A stretch of DNA of 64,000 nt from Solirubrobacteraceae bacterium (GTDB taxonomy: Bacteria > Actinomycetota > Thermoleophilia > Solirubrobacterales > Solirubrobacteraceae): NCBI GenBank assembly GCA_023230855.1, contig JALNWQ010000008.1:124001-188000 (forward strand), read 5' to 3'. The position numbers and the translations under genes are program-made. The notes below the pieces were generated by a model that saw only the letters and a list, made by a program, of their open reading frames with translations, made no database searches and was not told where the DNA came from. Position 1 is the stretch's first letter. Each line of letters begins with the position of its first letter. Shown here piece after piece: positions 24,411 to 31,501 of the stretch.

Positions 24411-25274
24411 TCAGGTCTTCGACGCGTCCGCGTCGGTCGTCGTGCCGCTGCCGGGCGTCGTGGACGACCCGCCATCCGACCCGCCGGAGCCCTCCGACCC
24501 ACTCGACCGGTCCGGACGATCCGACCCGTCGGAGCCGCTCTGCGCACCGCGGTCGGGACGCAGCTCGCCCTGGCAGGCCGCGCTGGCCTTCCGGAACTTC
24601 TCGTCCTGCTGGTCGACCTCGTCGGGATCGAAGATCGGACCGTCGCCCGAGAAGTCCGGGTCGGGCAGGTCGACGCCCTGCTTCTCGACGCAGGCGACGT
24701 AGGCCTTCACCCGCTGCTGGTAGTCGGCGTCGCTCACGTCGGGGCGGCCGCCTCGGCCACGCCCACCGCCGGGCCCGCGGGTCGCGCCGCACGCCTCCAT
24801 CGCCTTGCGGAGCTTCTCGCGGTCCTCGTCGGACAGGTCGCCGCCCGGTCCGCCGCCGGGGCCTCCCGGCCGCCCGCCCCCGGGCAGGCCACCACCCGGC
24901 AGGCCACCGCCGGGCATCCCGGGCGGCGGTCCACCATCGGCCCCGCCCTGCGGCGGGGCGCCGTCAGGTGCGCCCTCGGGCGGGGAGCCCTCCGCTCCCG
25001 GGCCGTCGCCGTCGGTCCCCCCGTCACCGCGGCCGCGGCCTCCGGCGGGGAGCTCCGGCAGCTCCACGCCCTGTTGCTTCAGGCAGGCCTGCAGCTCCTG
25101 CCGCTGCTCGTCGGTCTGGCCGGCGGGGCCGCCCTGGTTGGCGGCGTTCGTCGCCGACGCGTTCGTCGTCGTGTCGGCGTCCGAGCCGCCGCAGCCGGTC
25201 AGCGCGATCGCACCGACGGACAGGCACGTCACGCCGACCCGGCGCAGACGGCTGGTGATGGTGGTCGTCGTCAT
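24411..25274 (-). CDS. Hypothetical lipoprotein, Gly/Pro-rich with paired Cys motifs
   Basis: 287 residues. A lipoprotein signal ends in the lipobox 'ALTGC' (Cys at about residue 28). The mature part has two similar short domains, 'LQACLKQQGVELPEL' and 'VKAYVACVEKQGVDLPDPDF', each with the pattern C-x-x-x-QGV-x-LP, plus other Cys residues; between them lies a Gly/Pro-rich spacer, and the C-terminus is Ser/Gly/Asp-rich. The C-x-x-x-x-G-V-x-x-P repeat is seen in small actinobacterial secreted proteins next to MacAB-type exporters; the role is unknown. It is the last gene of the exporter operon, 57 bp after the previous one, with a GGAG ribosome site. Confidence 0.75.
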   Translation of the reverse strand: MTTTTITSRLRRVGVTCLSVGAIALTGCGGSDADTTTNASATNAANQGGPAGQTDEQRQELQACLKQQGVELPELPAGGRGRGDGGTDGDGPGAEGSPPEGAPDGAPPQGGADGGPPPGMPGGGLPGGGLPGGGRPGGPGGGPGGDLSDEDREKLRKAMEACGATRGPGGGRGRGGRPDVSDADYQQRVKAYVACVEKQGVDLPDPDFSGDGPIFDPDEVDQQDEKFRKASAACQGELRPDRGAQSGSDGSDRPDRSSGSEGSGGSDGGSSTTPGSGTTTDADASKT

Positions 25275-25331
25275 GTCAGTCGCTCCGTGTCGTGGGATGA
25301 GGGGAAGGGAGAGTGGGGACGGTGCAGGGCG

Positions 25332-26219
25332 TCAGTCGCCGAACAGCCGGTCGACGTCGTCGCCCGACGCGTCGCTGCCGGACGACCCCGACCCGGACGA
25401 CGCGTCGCCGGAGCCGCGGGACGCCGATCCGGACGTGCCCGACCCCGATCCACCGGACGCCGACGCGCCACCCGATCCGCCGGGCACGCGGGCGGCGCCC
25501 CCCGCGCCGCGGCCCAGGCCGAGCGCGGTGAGGTTGGGGGCGGTCGCCTGCACCCGGGTCGCCCGGACCGCGCCGCTGCTCGCGGCCTCGCCCTCGACGA
25601 TGACGGTGTCGCCGGGATGCACCCCGCCGACCGAGCTGTGCGACAGCCGCTGGACCTTGGCCTGGGATCCGACGCGGACCTCGACCGTCGTGCCGTCGCT
25701 CGTCTCGACGTAGAGCTTGGAGCCCTTGGCGTTCTTCACCGTGCCGACGGTCGTGCCGGACCCACCGTCGGACGACGCGCCCGCCCCGGGGGCCGCACCG
25801 TCGCCACCGGCGGCGCCGGGTCCGCCGGGCGTGCCGCCGGGCATGCCGCCCGCCAGCGCGGCCATCGCGCCACCGCGACCGCCGGGGAACCCGGATCCGC
25901 CGTCGTCCTGGCCCTTCTGGACCTGCACGCCGCCGACGAACCCGGCCGCGGCGACGGCGATCGCACCGAGCACGAGCGGCACTGCACGGCGACGCCGCGA
26001 CGGGGCCGCCCGGGCGGTCGGCGCGGGGACGTCGTCCCAGGCGTCGTCGTCCTCCTCGGGGTACGCGTCGGCGTGCGCCGGCTCGTCGTCGGCCCACGCC
26101 GTGGTGACGGCGTCGCGGTGCGCCGGGCCGTCGTCGGCCGACGCCGCGATGGGCGCGTCGTCCTCCCAACGGTCCTCGGGCAGGTCGATCTCGGTGTCGT
26201 GGGGGGTGGTGTCACTCAT
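25332..26219 (-). CDS. Membrane-anchored protein with an OB-fold-like (DUF5666-type) domain
   Basis: 295 residues. A long acidic cytoplasmic N-terminus (about 75 residues) leads to basic 'SRRRRAVPL' and one transmembrane helix ('VLGAIAVAAAGFVGGVQV'). Outside, a Gly-rich stretch precedes a beta-rich domain, 'VGTVKNAKGSKLYVETSDGTTVEVRVGSQAKVQRL' to 'VHPGDTVIVEGEAASSGAVRATRVQA', which has the pattern of small OB-fold domains of the DUF5666 kind. A Gly/Ser-rich acidic tail follows. Its start overlaps the permease end by 8 bp, so it is probably an accessory part of the exporter. Confidence 0.72.
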   Translation of the reverse strand: MSDTTPHDTEIDLPEDRWEDDAPIAASADDGPAHRDAVTTAWADDEPAHADAYPEEDDDAWDDVPAPTARAAPSRRRRAVPLVLGAIAVAAAGFVGGVQVQKGQDDGGSGFPGGRGGAMAALAGGMPGGTPGGPGAAGGDGAAPGAGASSDGGSGTTVGTVKNAKGSKLYVETSDGTTVEVRVGSQAKVQRLSHSSVGGVHPGDTVIVEGEAASSGAVRATRVQATAPNLTALGLGRGAGGAARVPGGSGGASASGGSGSGTSGSASRGSGDASSGSGSSGSDASGDDVDRLFGD

Positions 26220-27441
26220 GACGCAGGGCCTCGATGGGGCGCAGCCGCGCGGCGCGGCCGGCCGGGTAGGTGCCGAAGAACAGGCCGGACAGCGCGGACG
26301 CGCCGAAGGCGAGGAAGACGGAGTACAGGGCGACGTCGGGCTCGACGCCGGCGATCTCGAACCGGCTCCCGACGAGGCCGACGGCGACGCCGAGGACGCC
26401 CCCGAGCATCGACACGAGCACCGCCTCGACGAGGAACTGGGCGAGGACGTCGGAGCGGCGCGCGCCGATCGCCTTGCGGATGCCGATCTCGCGGGTGCGC
26501 TCGGTGACGCTGACGAGCATGATGTTCATGACGCCGATCCCGCCGACGAGCAGCGAGATCGCGGCGACCGCGCCGAGCAGCGTCGTGAACACGCTCGTCG
26601 TCGAGCTCGACGCCTCGAGGATCGAGCCCTGGTTGACGACCTGGAACCCGCGCGTGCTCGACGCGTCGCCGGACGACGCCGCCGCGTCGGTCCCCTTGCG
26701 CTGGTCGAGGATGTCGGTGACCTCGGCCTGGGCCAGGTCGATCCCGTCCTCGTCGACCGCCTGCACGGTGATCTGGCTGATCCCGCCGTACCCGGCGAGC
26801 GCGTCCTGGGCGGCGGTCCACGGCACGAGCAGCAGGTCGTCCTGGTTCGTCGCGCCGCTCGCGCCCTTGGCCGCGGTGACGCCGATGATCCGGAACGCGA
26901 TCCCGTCGACGCGCACGGTCGACCCGACCCCGATCCCGAGGTTCTGCACGACGGTCGGGCCGACGACGGCGACCCGCTCGCGGGCGGTGACGTCGGCGTC
27001 GGTGAGCATCTCGCCCCGGGCGACGTCGATGTCGGACGCCACGGCGTAGTCGGCGTCGCTGCCGAGCACCTGCGACGGCTGGTAGCTCGTCGCGCCGCTG
27101 ACGACCGTCGCCGACGACGCCCGCACGACCGGCGACGCGCTGCGCACGTGCGGGGCGAGCTCGCGGTCGTCGAGCGCCTCGGCGTCCTCGACGGTGAGCG
27201 TCGTCGACGACGACGCGGCCATCCCCGGTCCGCCGCGCGCGCCGGTGGCGCTGACCATGAGGACGTTGGTGCCGAGCGACCGGATCTGGGCCTGGACCGC
27301 CTGCTGCGACCCGTTGCCGACGGCGATGAGGACGATGACCGACGCGACGCCGATCGTCATGCCCAGCACGGTGAGCGCGGACCGCAAGCGGTTGGCGACG
27401 ATGCCGGCCGCGGCGGTGCGGAGGATCTCGCGAAAGCTCAT
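26212..27441 (-). CDS. MacB-type ABC transporter permease
   Basis: 409 residues with the MacB/FtsX layout: one N-terminal transmembrane helix ('LTVLGMTIGVASVIVLIAVGNG'), a large extracytoplasmic MacB_PCD domain (about residues 50-275) and three C-terminal helices, including 'AAISLLVGGIGVMNIMLVSVTERTREIGIRKAIGARR', the family signature. MacB proteins use ATP from the partner ATPase to push substrates through the adaptor by mechanotransmission. The ATG overlaps the ATPase stop (ATGA). In a single-membrane actinobacterium the system probably exports peptides, lipids or drugs across the cytoplasmic membrane. Confidence 0.93.
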   Translation of the reverse strand: MSFREILRTAAAGIVANRLRSALTVLGMTIGVASVIVLIAVGNGSQQAVQAQIRSLGTNVLMVSATGARGGPGMAASSSTTLTVEDAEALDDRELAPHVRSASPVVRASSATVVSGATSYQPSQVLGSDADYAVASDIDVARGEMLTDADVTARERVAVVGPTVVQNLGIGVGSTVRVDGIAFRIIGVTAAKGASGATNQDDLLLVPWTAAQDALAGYGGISQITVQAVDEDGIDLAQAEVTDILDQRKGTDAAASSGDASSTRGFQVVNQGSILEASSSTTSVFTTLLGAVAAISLLVGGIGVMNIMLVSVTERTREIGIRKAIGARRSDVLAQFLVEAVLVSMLGGVLGVAVGLVGSRFEIAGVEPDVALYSVFLAFGASALSGLFFGTYPAGRAARLRPIEALRHE

Positions 27442-28274
27442 GCGGCCGCTCCGACCGCGGGCATGGCGCTGTCGCTCAGCAGCCGCCCGTCGCCCAGCCG
27501 GACGGTGCGCCGCGCGCGGGCGGCGACCTCGTCCTCGTGGGTGATGAGGACGATGGTGCGGCCCTGGTCGCGCAGGTCGTCGAAGATCCGCAGGACCTCG
27601 TCGGTGGTGCGCGAGTCGAGGTTGCCGGTCGGCTCGTCGGCGAGGATGAGCGCCGGGTCGGTGACGATGGCGCGGGCGACCGCGACGCGCTGCTGCTGGC
27701 CGCCCGACAGCTCGGACGGCCGGTGGTCCAGGCGCTGCCCCATCCCGACCGCGCGCAGCGCGGCGGTGGCGCGGCGACGACGCTCGGCCCGGCCGATCCC
27801 GGCGTAGGCGAGCGGCAGCTCGACGTTGGCCAGGGCGCTCGTGCGCGGCACGAGGTTGAACGACTGGAAGACGAACCCGATCATCCGGTTGCGCAGCGCG
27901 GCCAGGCCGTCCTCGTCGATCCCGGCGACGTCGACGCCGTCCAGCCGGTAGGTCCCCGACGTCGGTGCGTCGAGGCAGCCGAGGATGTGCATGAGCGTGC
28001 TCTTGCCGCTGCCGGAGCTGCCCATGATCGCGACGTGCTCGCCACGGTCGACCCGCAGCGTCACGTCGCGCAGCGCGAAGACCTGCAGATCGGGCGCCGG
28101 CCGGTACACGCGCGACAGGCGCCGCACGTCGATGACGGGCCGGCCGCGGGTCGGACGACGCGACGCGACGCGGGTGGCCGGTGCAGCGTGGGACGCGGCG
28201 CGGGCGGGCGACGCGGCGGCGGCGGACGACGCGACGGCGGCGGACGACGCGGCGCGGGCGGACGGACGACTCAC
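27438..28274 (-). CDS. MacB-type ABC transporter ATP-binding protein
   Basis: 278 residues. Walker A 'GSSGSGKSTLMHILG', Q-loop 'FVFQSFNLVPR', signature 'LSGGQQQRVAVARAI', Walker B 'ALILADEPTGNLD' and H-loop 'LITHEDEVA' are all present; this is the LolD/MacB subfamily. The first 45 residues are an Ala/Ser/Arg-rich extension encoded by short GC repeats and not part of the fold. The GTG start overlaps the adaptor stop by 4 bp; a downstream start is possible, but coupling favours this one. Confidence 0.93.
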   Translation of the reverse strand: MSRPSARAASSAAVASSAAAASPARAASHAAPATRVASRRPTRGRPVIDVRRLSRVYRPAPDLQVFALRDVTLRVDRGEHVAIMGSSGSGKSTLMHILGCLDAPTSGTYRLDGVDVAGIDEDGLAALRNRMIGFVFQSFNLVPRTSALANVELPLAYAGIGRAERRRRATAALRAVGMGQRLDHRPSELSGGQQQRVAVARAIVTDPALILADEPTGNLDSRTTDEVLRIFDDLRDQGRTIVLITHEDEVAARARRTVRLGDGRLLSDSAMPAVGAAA

Positions 28275-30379
28275 CGTCGACCACCGCCGCCACCGCCGGG
28301 GAAGCCCCCGCCACCGAACCCGGCGGGCGGGCCGCCGGCCGGGAACCCTCCGCCACCGAGGCCGCCGGGCGCCCCACCGCCCCGTCCGCCGGCGGACATG
28401 CCGGTCCCACCGCCCGCCGTCGCGGTCGACAGGGCGGGCAGCACGACCCGGTCGCCGGCCTCGAGGCCGGTGGTGATCTGCACCGAGCTGTCGCCGACGA
28501 CGCCGGTGGTGACGGTCGTGACGACGTCCTCGTCCCCGCGCCGGATCGTGACCCGGGCGCGGTCGCCGGTGCCCTGCACCGCCTGGGCGGGCACGCTGAC
28601 GGCTGACGTGGCCTGGTCGACGACGACCTCCGCGGACGCGGTCATCCCGGGCCGGATCCCGTCGGCGGTCTGCTTGAGCTTGAGCGTGACGGGGTAGCTC
28701 ACGACGCCGTCGGTGCTGCTCGGCAGCACTCCGAGGCGCGTGACGGTGCCGCTGATCTGCGCGTCGTCGAGCGCGGTCACGGTGACGGTCGCCGCCTGGC
28801 CGACCTCGAGGTCGCCGATGTCGGATTCGCCGACCGACACCTCCATCTCGAGCCGGTCGAGGTTGGTGAGCGTGATGAAGCCCGACGAGGAGCCGCCCGC
28901 CGCGGACGTCGAGGTGGCCCCGCCCAGCCCGGTCGCGGATCCGGAGCCGCCGGACCCGGACCCGCCGGCGCCCGTCGTGCCGCTCGACCCGCCCGACACG
29001 GACTGGCCGACCTCGCCGTCGACCGACGCGATGGTGCCCGCGAACGGGGCGCGCAGGATGGTGGCGGCGAGCGCCTCGCGGGCGTCCTGCAGGTCGAGCT
29101 CGGCGCTGCGCACCGCGGCCCGGGCCGACGCGACGCTCGTCGTGCCGCCACCCGAGCCCGACGCGCTCCCGGCCGATCCGACCGCGCCGCCGCCCGACCC
29201 GCCGGACGCCGCCGAGCGTGCGCCTCCCCCACCGGGAGCGCCACCGGACGGTGCGGCTCCGCCCGCACCGGACCGGGCCGTGCCACCCGATCCGCCCGCG
29301 CCGGACGTGGCGTCGCTCCCGGATCCGCCGCTGCCGCTGCCGCCGGAGGACCCGGTTCGGGCGGTGCCCGAGCCGTTGGTGGCGCTCGAGCCGGTGCCGT
29401 TGCCGGTGCCGCTGCCGTTGCTGGTTCCCGAGCCGCTGCCGGTCCCGGAGCCGGAGCCTCCCGTCGTGGAGCCGCCGCCCGACGAGGAGCCGCCGTCCGT
29501 CGCGCCGGATCCCGAGGTCGCTCCGCCCGACGGCGTGGTCGTGGTCGACGTCCCCGTCCCCGTCGCGTCGCCGCCGTCACCGGCCGGCGGCGTGGGCCCG
29601 GTCGACGTCGTCGAGGTCCCGTCGTCGGACGCCGCCCGAACGGTGGCGGTGCGGGTGGTGGCGGTGCGGGTGGTGGCGGTCGCGGTCGCGGTGGTGCCGG
29701 TCGTGGCGGTGTGGCCGGTGGCAGCGCCGGTCGTGCCGGTCGGGGTGGACGTGGGCGGCTCCGAGGCGGCGGCGCCGGTGGATGCGGCGGTCGTGACGAA
29801 CGTCGCGGGACGGATCACCGGTCCGTCGTTCGCGAGCGACGCGGTCGTCGCGGCGCCGGTCACCGCGGCGGTGACGCCGGTCGTCGACGCGGTCGTGGTG
29901 GATGCCCCGGTCGACGCGGTGCCGGCCGACGCGGACGTGACGCCCGTCGTAGTCGACGCGGTGGTGATCGACGCGGACGACGTCGACGCCGTGGTCGACG
30001 ACCCCGACTCGACGGACTCGAGCTGGTCCTCGGCCTCCTCGAGCGCGGCCTTAGCCTGGGCGACCGCCACACGCTGCCGGGCGCTGTCCAGCCGGGCGAG
30101 GATCTGGCCCTCGACGACCTTCTGGCCCGCCTTGACCGCGACCTTCGTCACCCGGCCCGACGTCTGGAAGTCGAGCGTCGTGCTGCGGGCGGCCTGCAGG
30201 TTGCCGGTGGCGGAGATCGTCGACTGGACGACGCCCTTGCGGGCGGTGACGATCCGGCGCTCCGCGGTGGGCGCCCCGTCCGCCCCGACCGATGCCACCG
30301 CCCCGCCGACGGAGGCGACCGCGAGGACCGCGAGCGCCGCGGTCGTCGGGGTGATGGTCGTGCGGAAGGTGCGGGGCAT
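28271..30379 (-). CDS. MacA-like membrane fusion (adaptor) protein with a huge low-complexity insertion
   Basis: 702 residues, against about 350-450 for the family. An N-terminal signal anchor (residues 12-32) is followed by the biotinyl-lipoyl half 'GRVTKVAVKAGQKVVEGQILARLD' and the first coiled-coil helix (about 98-123). Residues 126-415 are almost entirely Thr/Ser/Gly/Ala, placed where the two hairpin helices normally meet. The second helix (417-440) then runs into the second lipoyl half 'ILRAPFAGTIASVDGEVGQSV', interrupted by another Gly/Ser insert (463-499), and the beta-barrel and membrane-proximal domains. It is first in the exporter operon; GGAG precedes the ATG. Confidence 0.9.
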   Translation of the reverse strand: MPRTFRTTITPTTAALAVLAVASVGGAVASVGADGAPTAERRIVTARKGVVQSTISATGNLQAARSTTLDFQTSGRVTKVAVKAGQKVVEGQILARLDSARQRVAVAQAKAALEEAEDQLESVESGSSTTASTSSASITTASTTTGVTSASAGTASTGASTTTASTTGVTAAVTGAATTASLANDGPVIRPATFVTTAASTGAAASEPPTSTPTGTTGAATGHTATTGTTATATATTRTATTRTATVRAASDDGTSTTSTGPTPPAGDGGDATGTGTSTTTTPSGGATSGSGATDGGSSSGGGSTTGGSGSGTGSGSGTSNGSGTGNGTGSSATNGSGTARTGSSGGSGSGGSGSDATSGAGGSGGTARSGAGGAAPSGGAPGGGGARSAASGGSGGGAVGSAGSASGSGGGTTSVASARAAVRSAELDLQDAREALAATILRAPFAGTIASVDGEVGQSVSGGSSGTTGAGGSGSGGSGSATGLGGATSTSAAGGSSSGFITLTNLDRLEMEVSVGESDIGDLEVGQAATVTVTALDDAQISGTVTRLGVLPSSTDGVVSYPVTLKLKQTADGIRPGMTASAEVVVDQATSAVSVPAQAVQGTGDRARVTIRRGDEDVVTTVTTGVVGDSSVQITTGLEAGDRVVLPALSTATAGGGTGMSAGGRGGGAPGGLGGGGFPAGGPPAGFGGGGFPGGGGGGRR

Positions 30380-30569
30380 CGGCTCCGGGGGGATCGAACG
30401 GGCCCGGGCCGTGACGGCGGCCGGGGCAAGGCATGTCGATCACCCTGCTGCGCCGCTGCGAGATCCCACCGAGAGGACCCTGAGAGCTCCCTGAGAGCGG
30501 TGGGATCGAGAGGCGCGGCCGGAGCGGTGGGCGGCGGGGCGCTGGGCGGCGGGGCGCGGTCGGAGCGCT

Positions 30570-30688
30570 GATCCGTTCCGGGATCCGGTCGTCCGACGAA
30601 CACCTGGAGGAGCGGATCCTGGCCCCACCCGGCCACGGCGAGCCGTTCCGGGACCCGGTCGCCCCACGAACACCGGGCGGAGCGGATG
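30570..30688. repeat. Direct repeat R2 with hairpin potential
   Basis: Two units of about 49 bp, 70 bp apart, begin GATCCGTTCCGGGATCCGG and GAGCCGTTCCGGGACCCGG. Unit 1 starts GATCCGTTCC and ends GGAGCGGATC, which are near complements. They lie in the 543-bp space 30380-30922 upstream of the exporter operon, which otherwise holds two R1 copies and no gene that I can support. Confidence 0.65.
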
Positions 30689-30720
30689 ACCGCGCGCCGC
30701 GACGCCTGCCGCCATAGGCC

Positions 30721-30770
30721 GGGTGGCGGCAGTTCAGGACGTCACGCGTCCCCAACCGCCACCACCCCCG
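30721..30770. repeat. R1 hairpin repeat, copy 4
   Basis: Left arm GGGTGGCGGCAGTT, inner stem GGACG/CGTCC around TCACG, right arm AACCGCCACCACCC. Confidence 0.88.
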
Positions 30771-30794
30771 GCCGGCACGGCGTCCACCCCCGGA

Positions 30795-30843
30795 CCGGCG
30801 GCAGTTCAGGACGTCACGCGTCCCCAACCGCCGCCACCCCCAC
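30795..30843. repeat. R1 hairpin repeat, copy 5
   Basis: The same core as copy 4 (identical over the GTTCAGGACGTCACGCGTCC block), 25 bp further on and in the same orientation. It lies just after the convergent-side end of the monooxygenase gene. Confidence 0.88.
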
Positions 30844-30922
30844 CGGCAGACCGACACCACCCCGCCGCGGCGAGGCCGACCAGGCCAGGCCCGACCGACG
30901 CGTGGCCGGTCCGCGCGCCCGA

Positions 30923-31261
30923 TCAGCCCGCGGGCGCGGGCGAGGCCGTCTGCACGACCTCGAACGACAGGACGCTCGAGCCGTGGGCGACCGGCTTCTG
31001 CTCGCCGCCCTGCGCGTCGCGGTTGGCGTGGGCGTGGCCGCGGGTGAACGCCTGGCTCTTCACCCAGGCCTGGAAGTGCTCCTCGCTCTCCCAGCGCGTG
31101 TAGACGAAGTACCGGGTCTCGCCCTCGACCGGGCGCAGCAGCTCGAAGCCCAGGAACCCCGGCATCTTCTCGACCTCGGACGCCCGCTGGGCGAACCGCT
31201 CCTCGAGCATCGGGCCCCGCTCGGGGGCGACCTCGATCGCGTTGATCTTGACGACGGCCAT
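30923..31261 (-). CDS. Antibiotic biosynthesis monooxygenase-domain protein (MhuD/IsdG-like)
   Basis: 112 residues of the dimeric ABM ferredoxin-like fold. 'VVKINAIEVAPERGPMLEERFAQRASEVEKMPGFLGFELLRP' and 'YFVYTRWESEEHFQAWVKSQAF' match the family closely; the Trp in 'YTRWES' and the His residues in 'GHAHAN' are at positions where haem-degrading members bind haem. It could degrade haem or act as a small cofactor-free monooxygenase. The ATG at 31261 is preceded by GGAG at ideal spacing; longer frames add 44 unlikely residues. Confidence 0.88.
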   Translation of the reverse strand: MAVVKINAIEVAPERGPMLEERFAQRASEVEKMPGFLGFELLRPVEGETRYFVYTRWESEEHFQAWVKSQAFTRGHAHANRDAQGGEQKPVAHGSSVLSFEVVQTASPAPAG

Positions 31262-31402
31262 GGTGGGCTCCTTCGGACGTTCGGACTGTGGCGCGCTACG
31301 CGCCCCATCCTGCCAGCCGCCCGCCCTCGCGGCACGACGCGCGACGTCCCGGCCGTGCACCCCCGCCGAACGCCCTGCACAGGCCCGCTTCACGCCAACT
31401 CA

Positions 31403-31431
31403 TTGATCGAGCAATCACAAAACTTTACGCG
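31403..31431 (+). promoter_or_regulatory. Possible promoter of the beta-helix gene
   Basis: An unusually AT-rich stretch (31395-31445) upstream of the secreted protein gene contains TTGATC and, 17 bp later, TACGCG, a weak -35/-10 match. Confidence 0.35.
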
Positions 31432-31465
31432 TACAGCGTCAGACCGACTGCCGTCCAGTCGTCTA

Positions 31466-31477
31466 GGACGTACGTCC
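31466..31477. promoter_or_regulatory. Perfect 12-bp palindrome GGACGTACGTCC
   Basis: It lies 24 bp before the ATG of the secreted protein, within the presumed leader. It could be an operator; no regulator gene is adjacent. Confidence 0.35.
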
Positions 31478-31501
31478 AAGCGAACACGAGGTATTCCCCC
31501 G

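Noticed and set aside
28180..28274. A tandem repeat inside the ABC ATPase N-terminus as a separate element
   Set aside because: GCGGACGACGCG-like reiteration is real but lies in frame and encodes the Ala-rich extension, so it is described with the gene.
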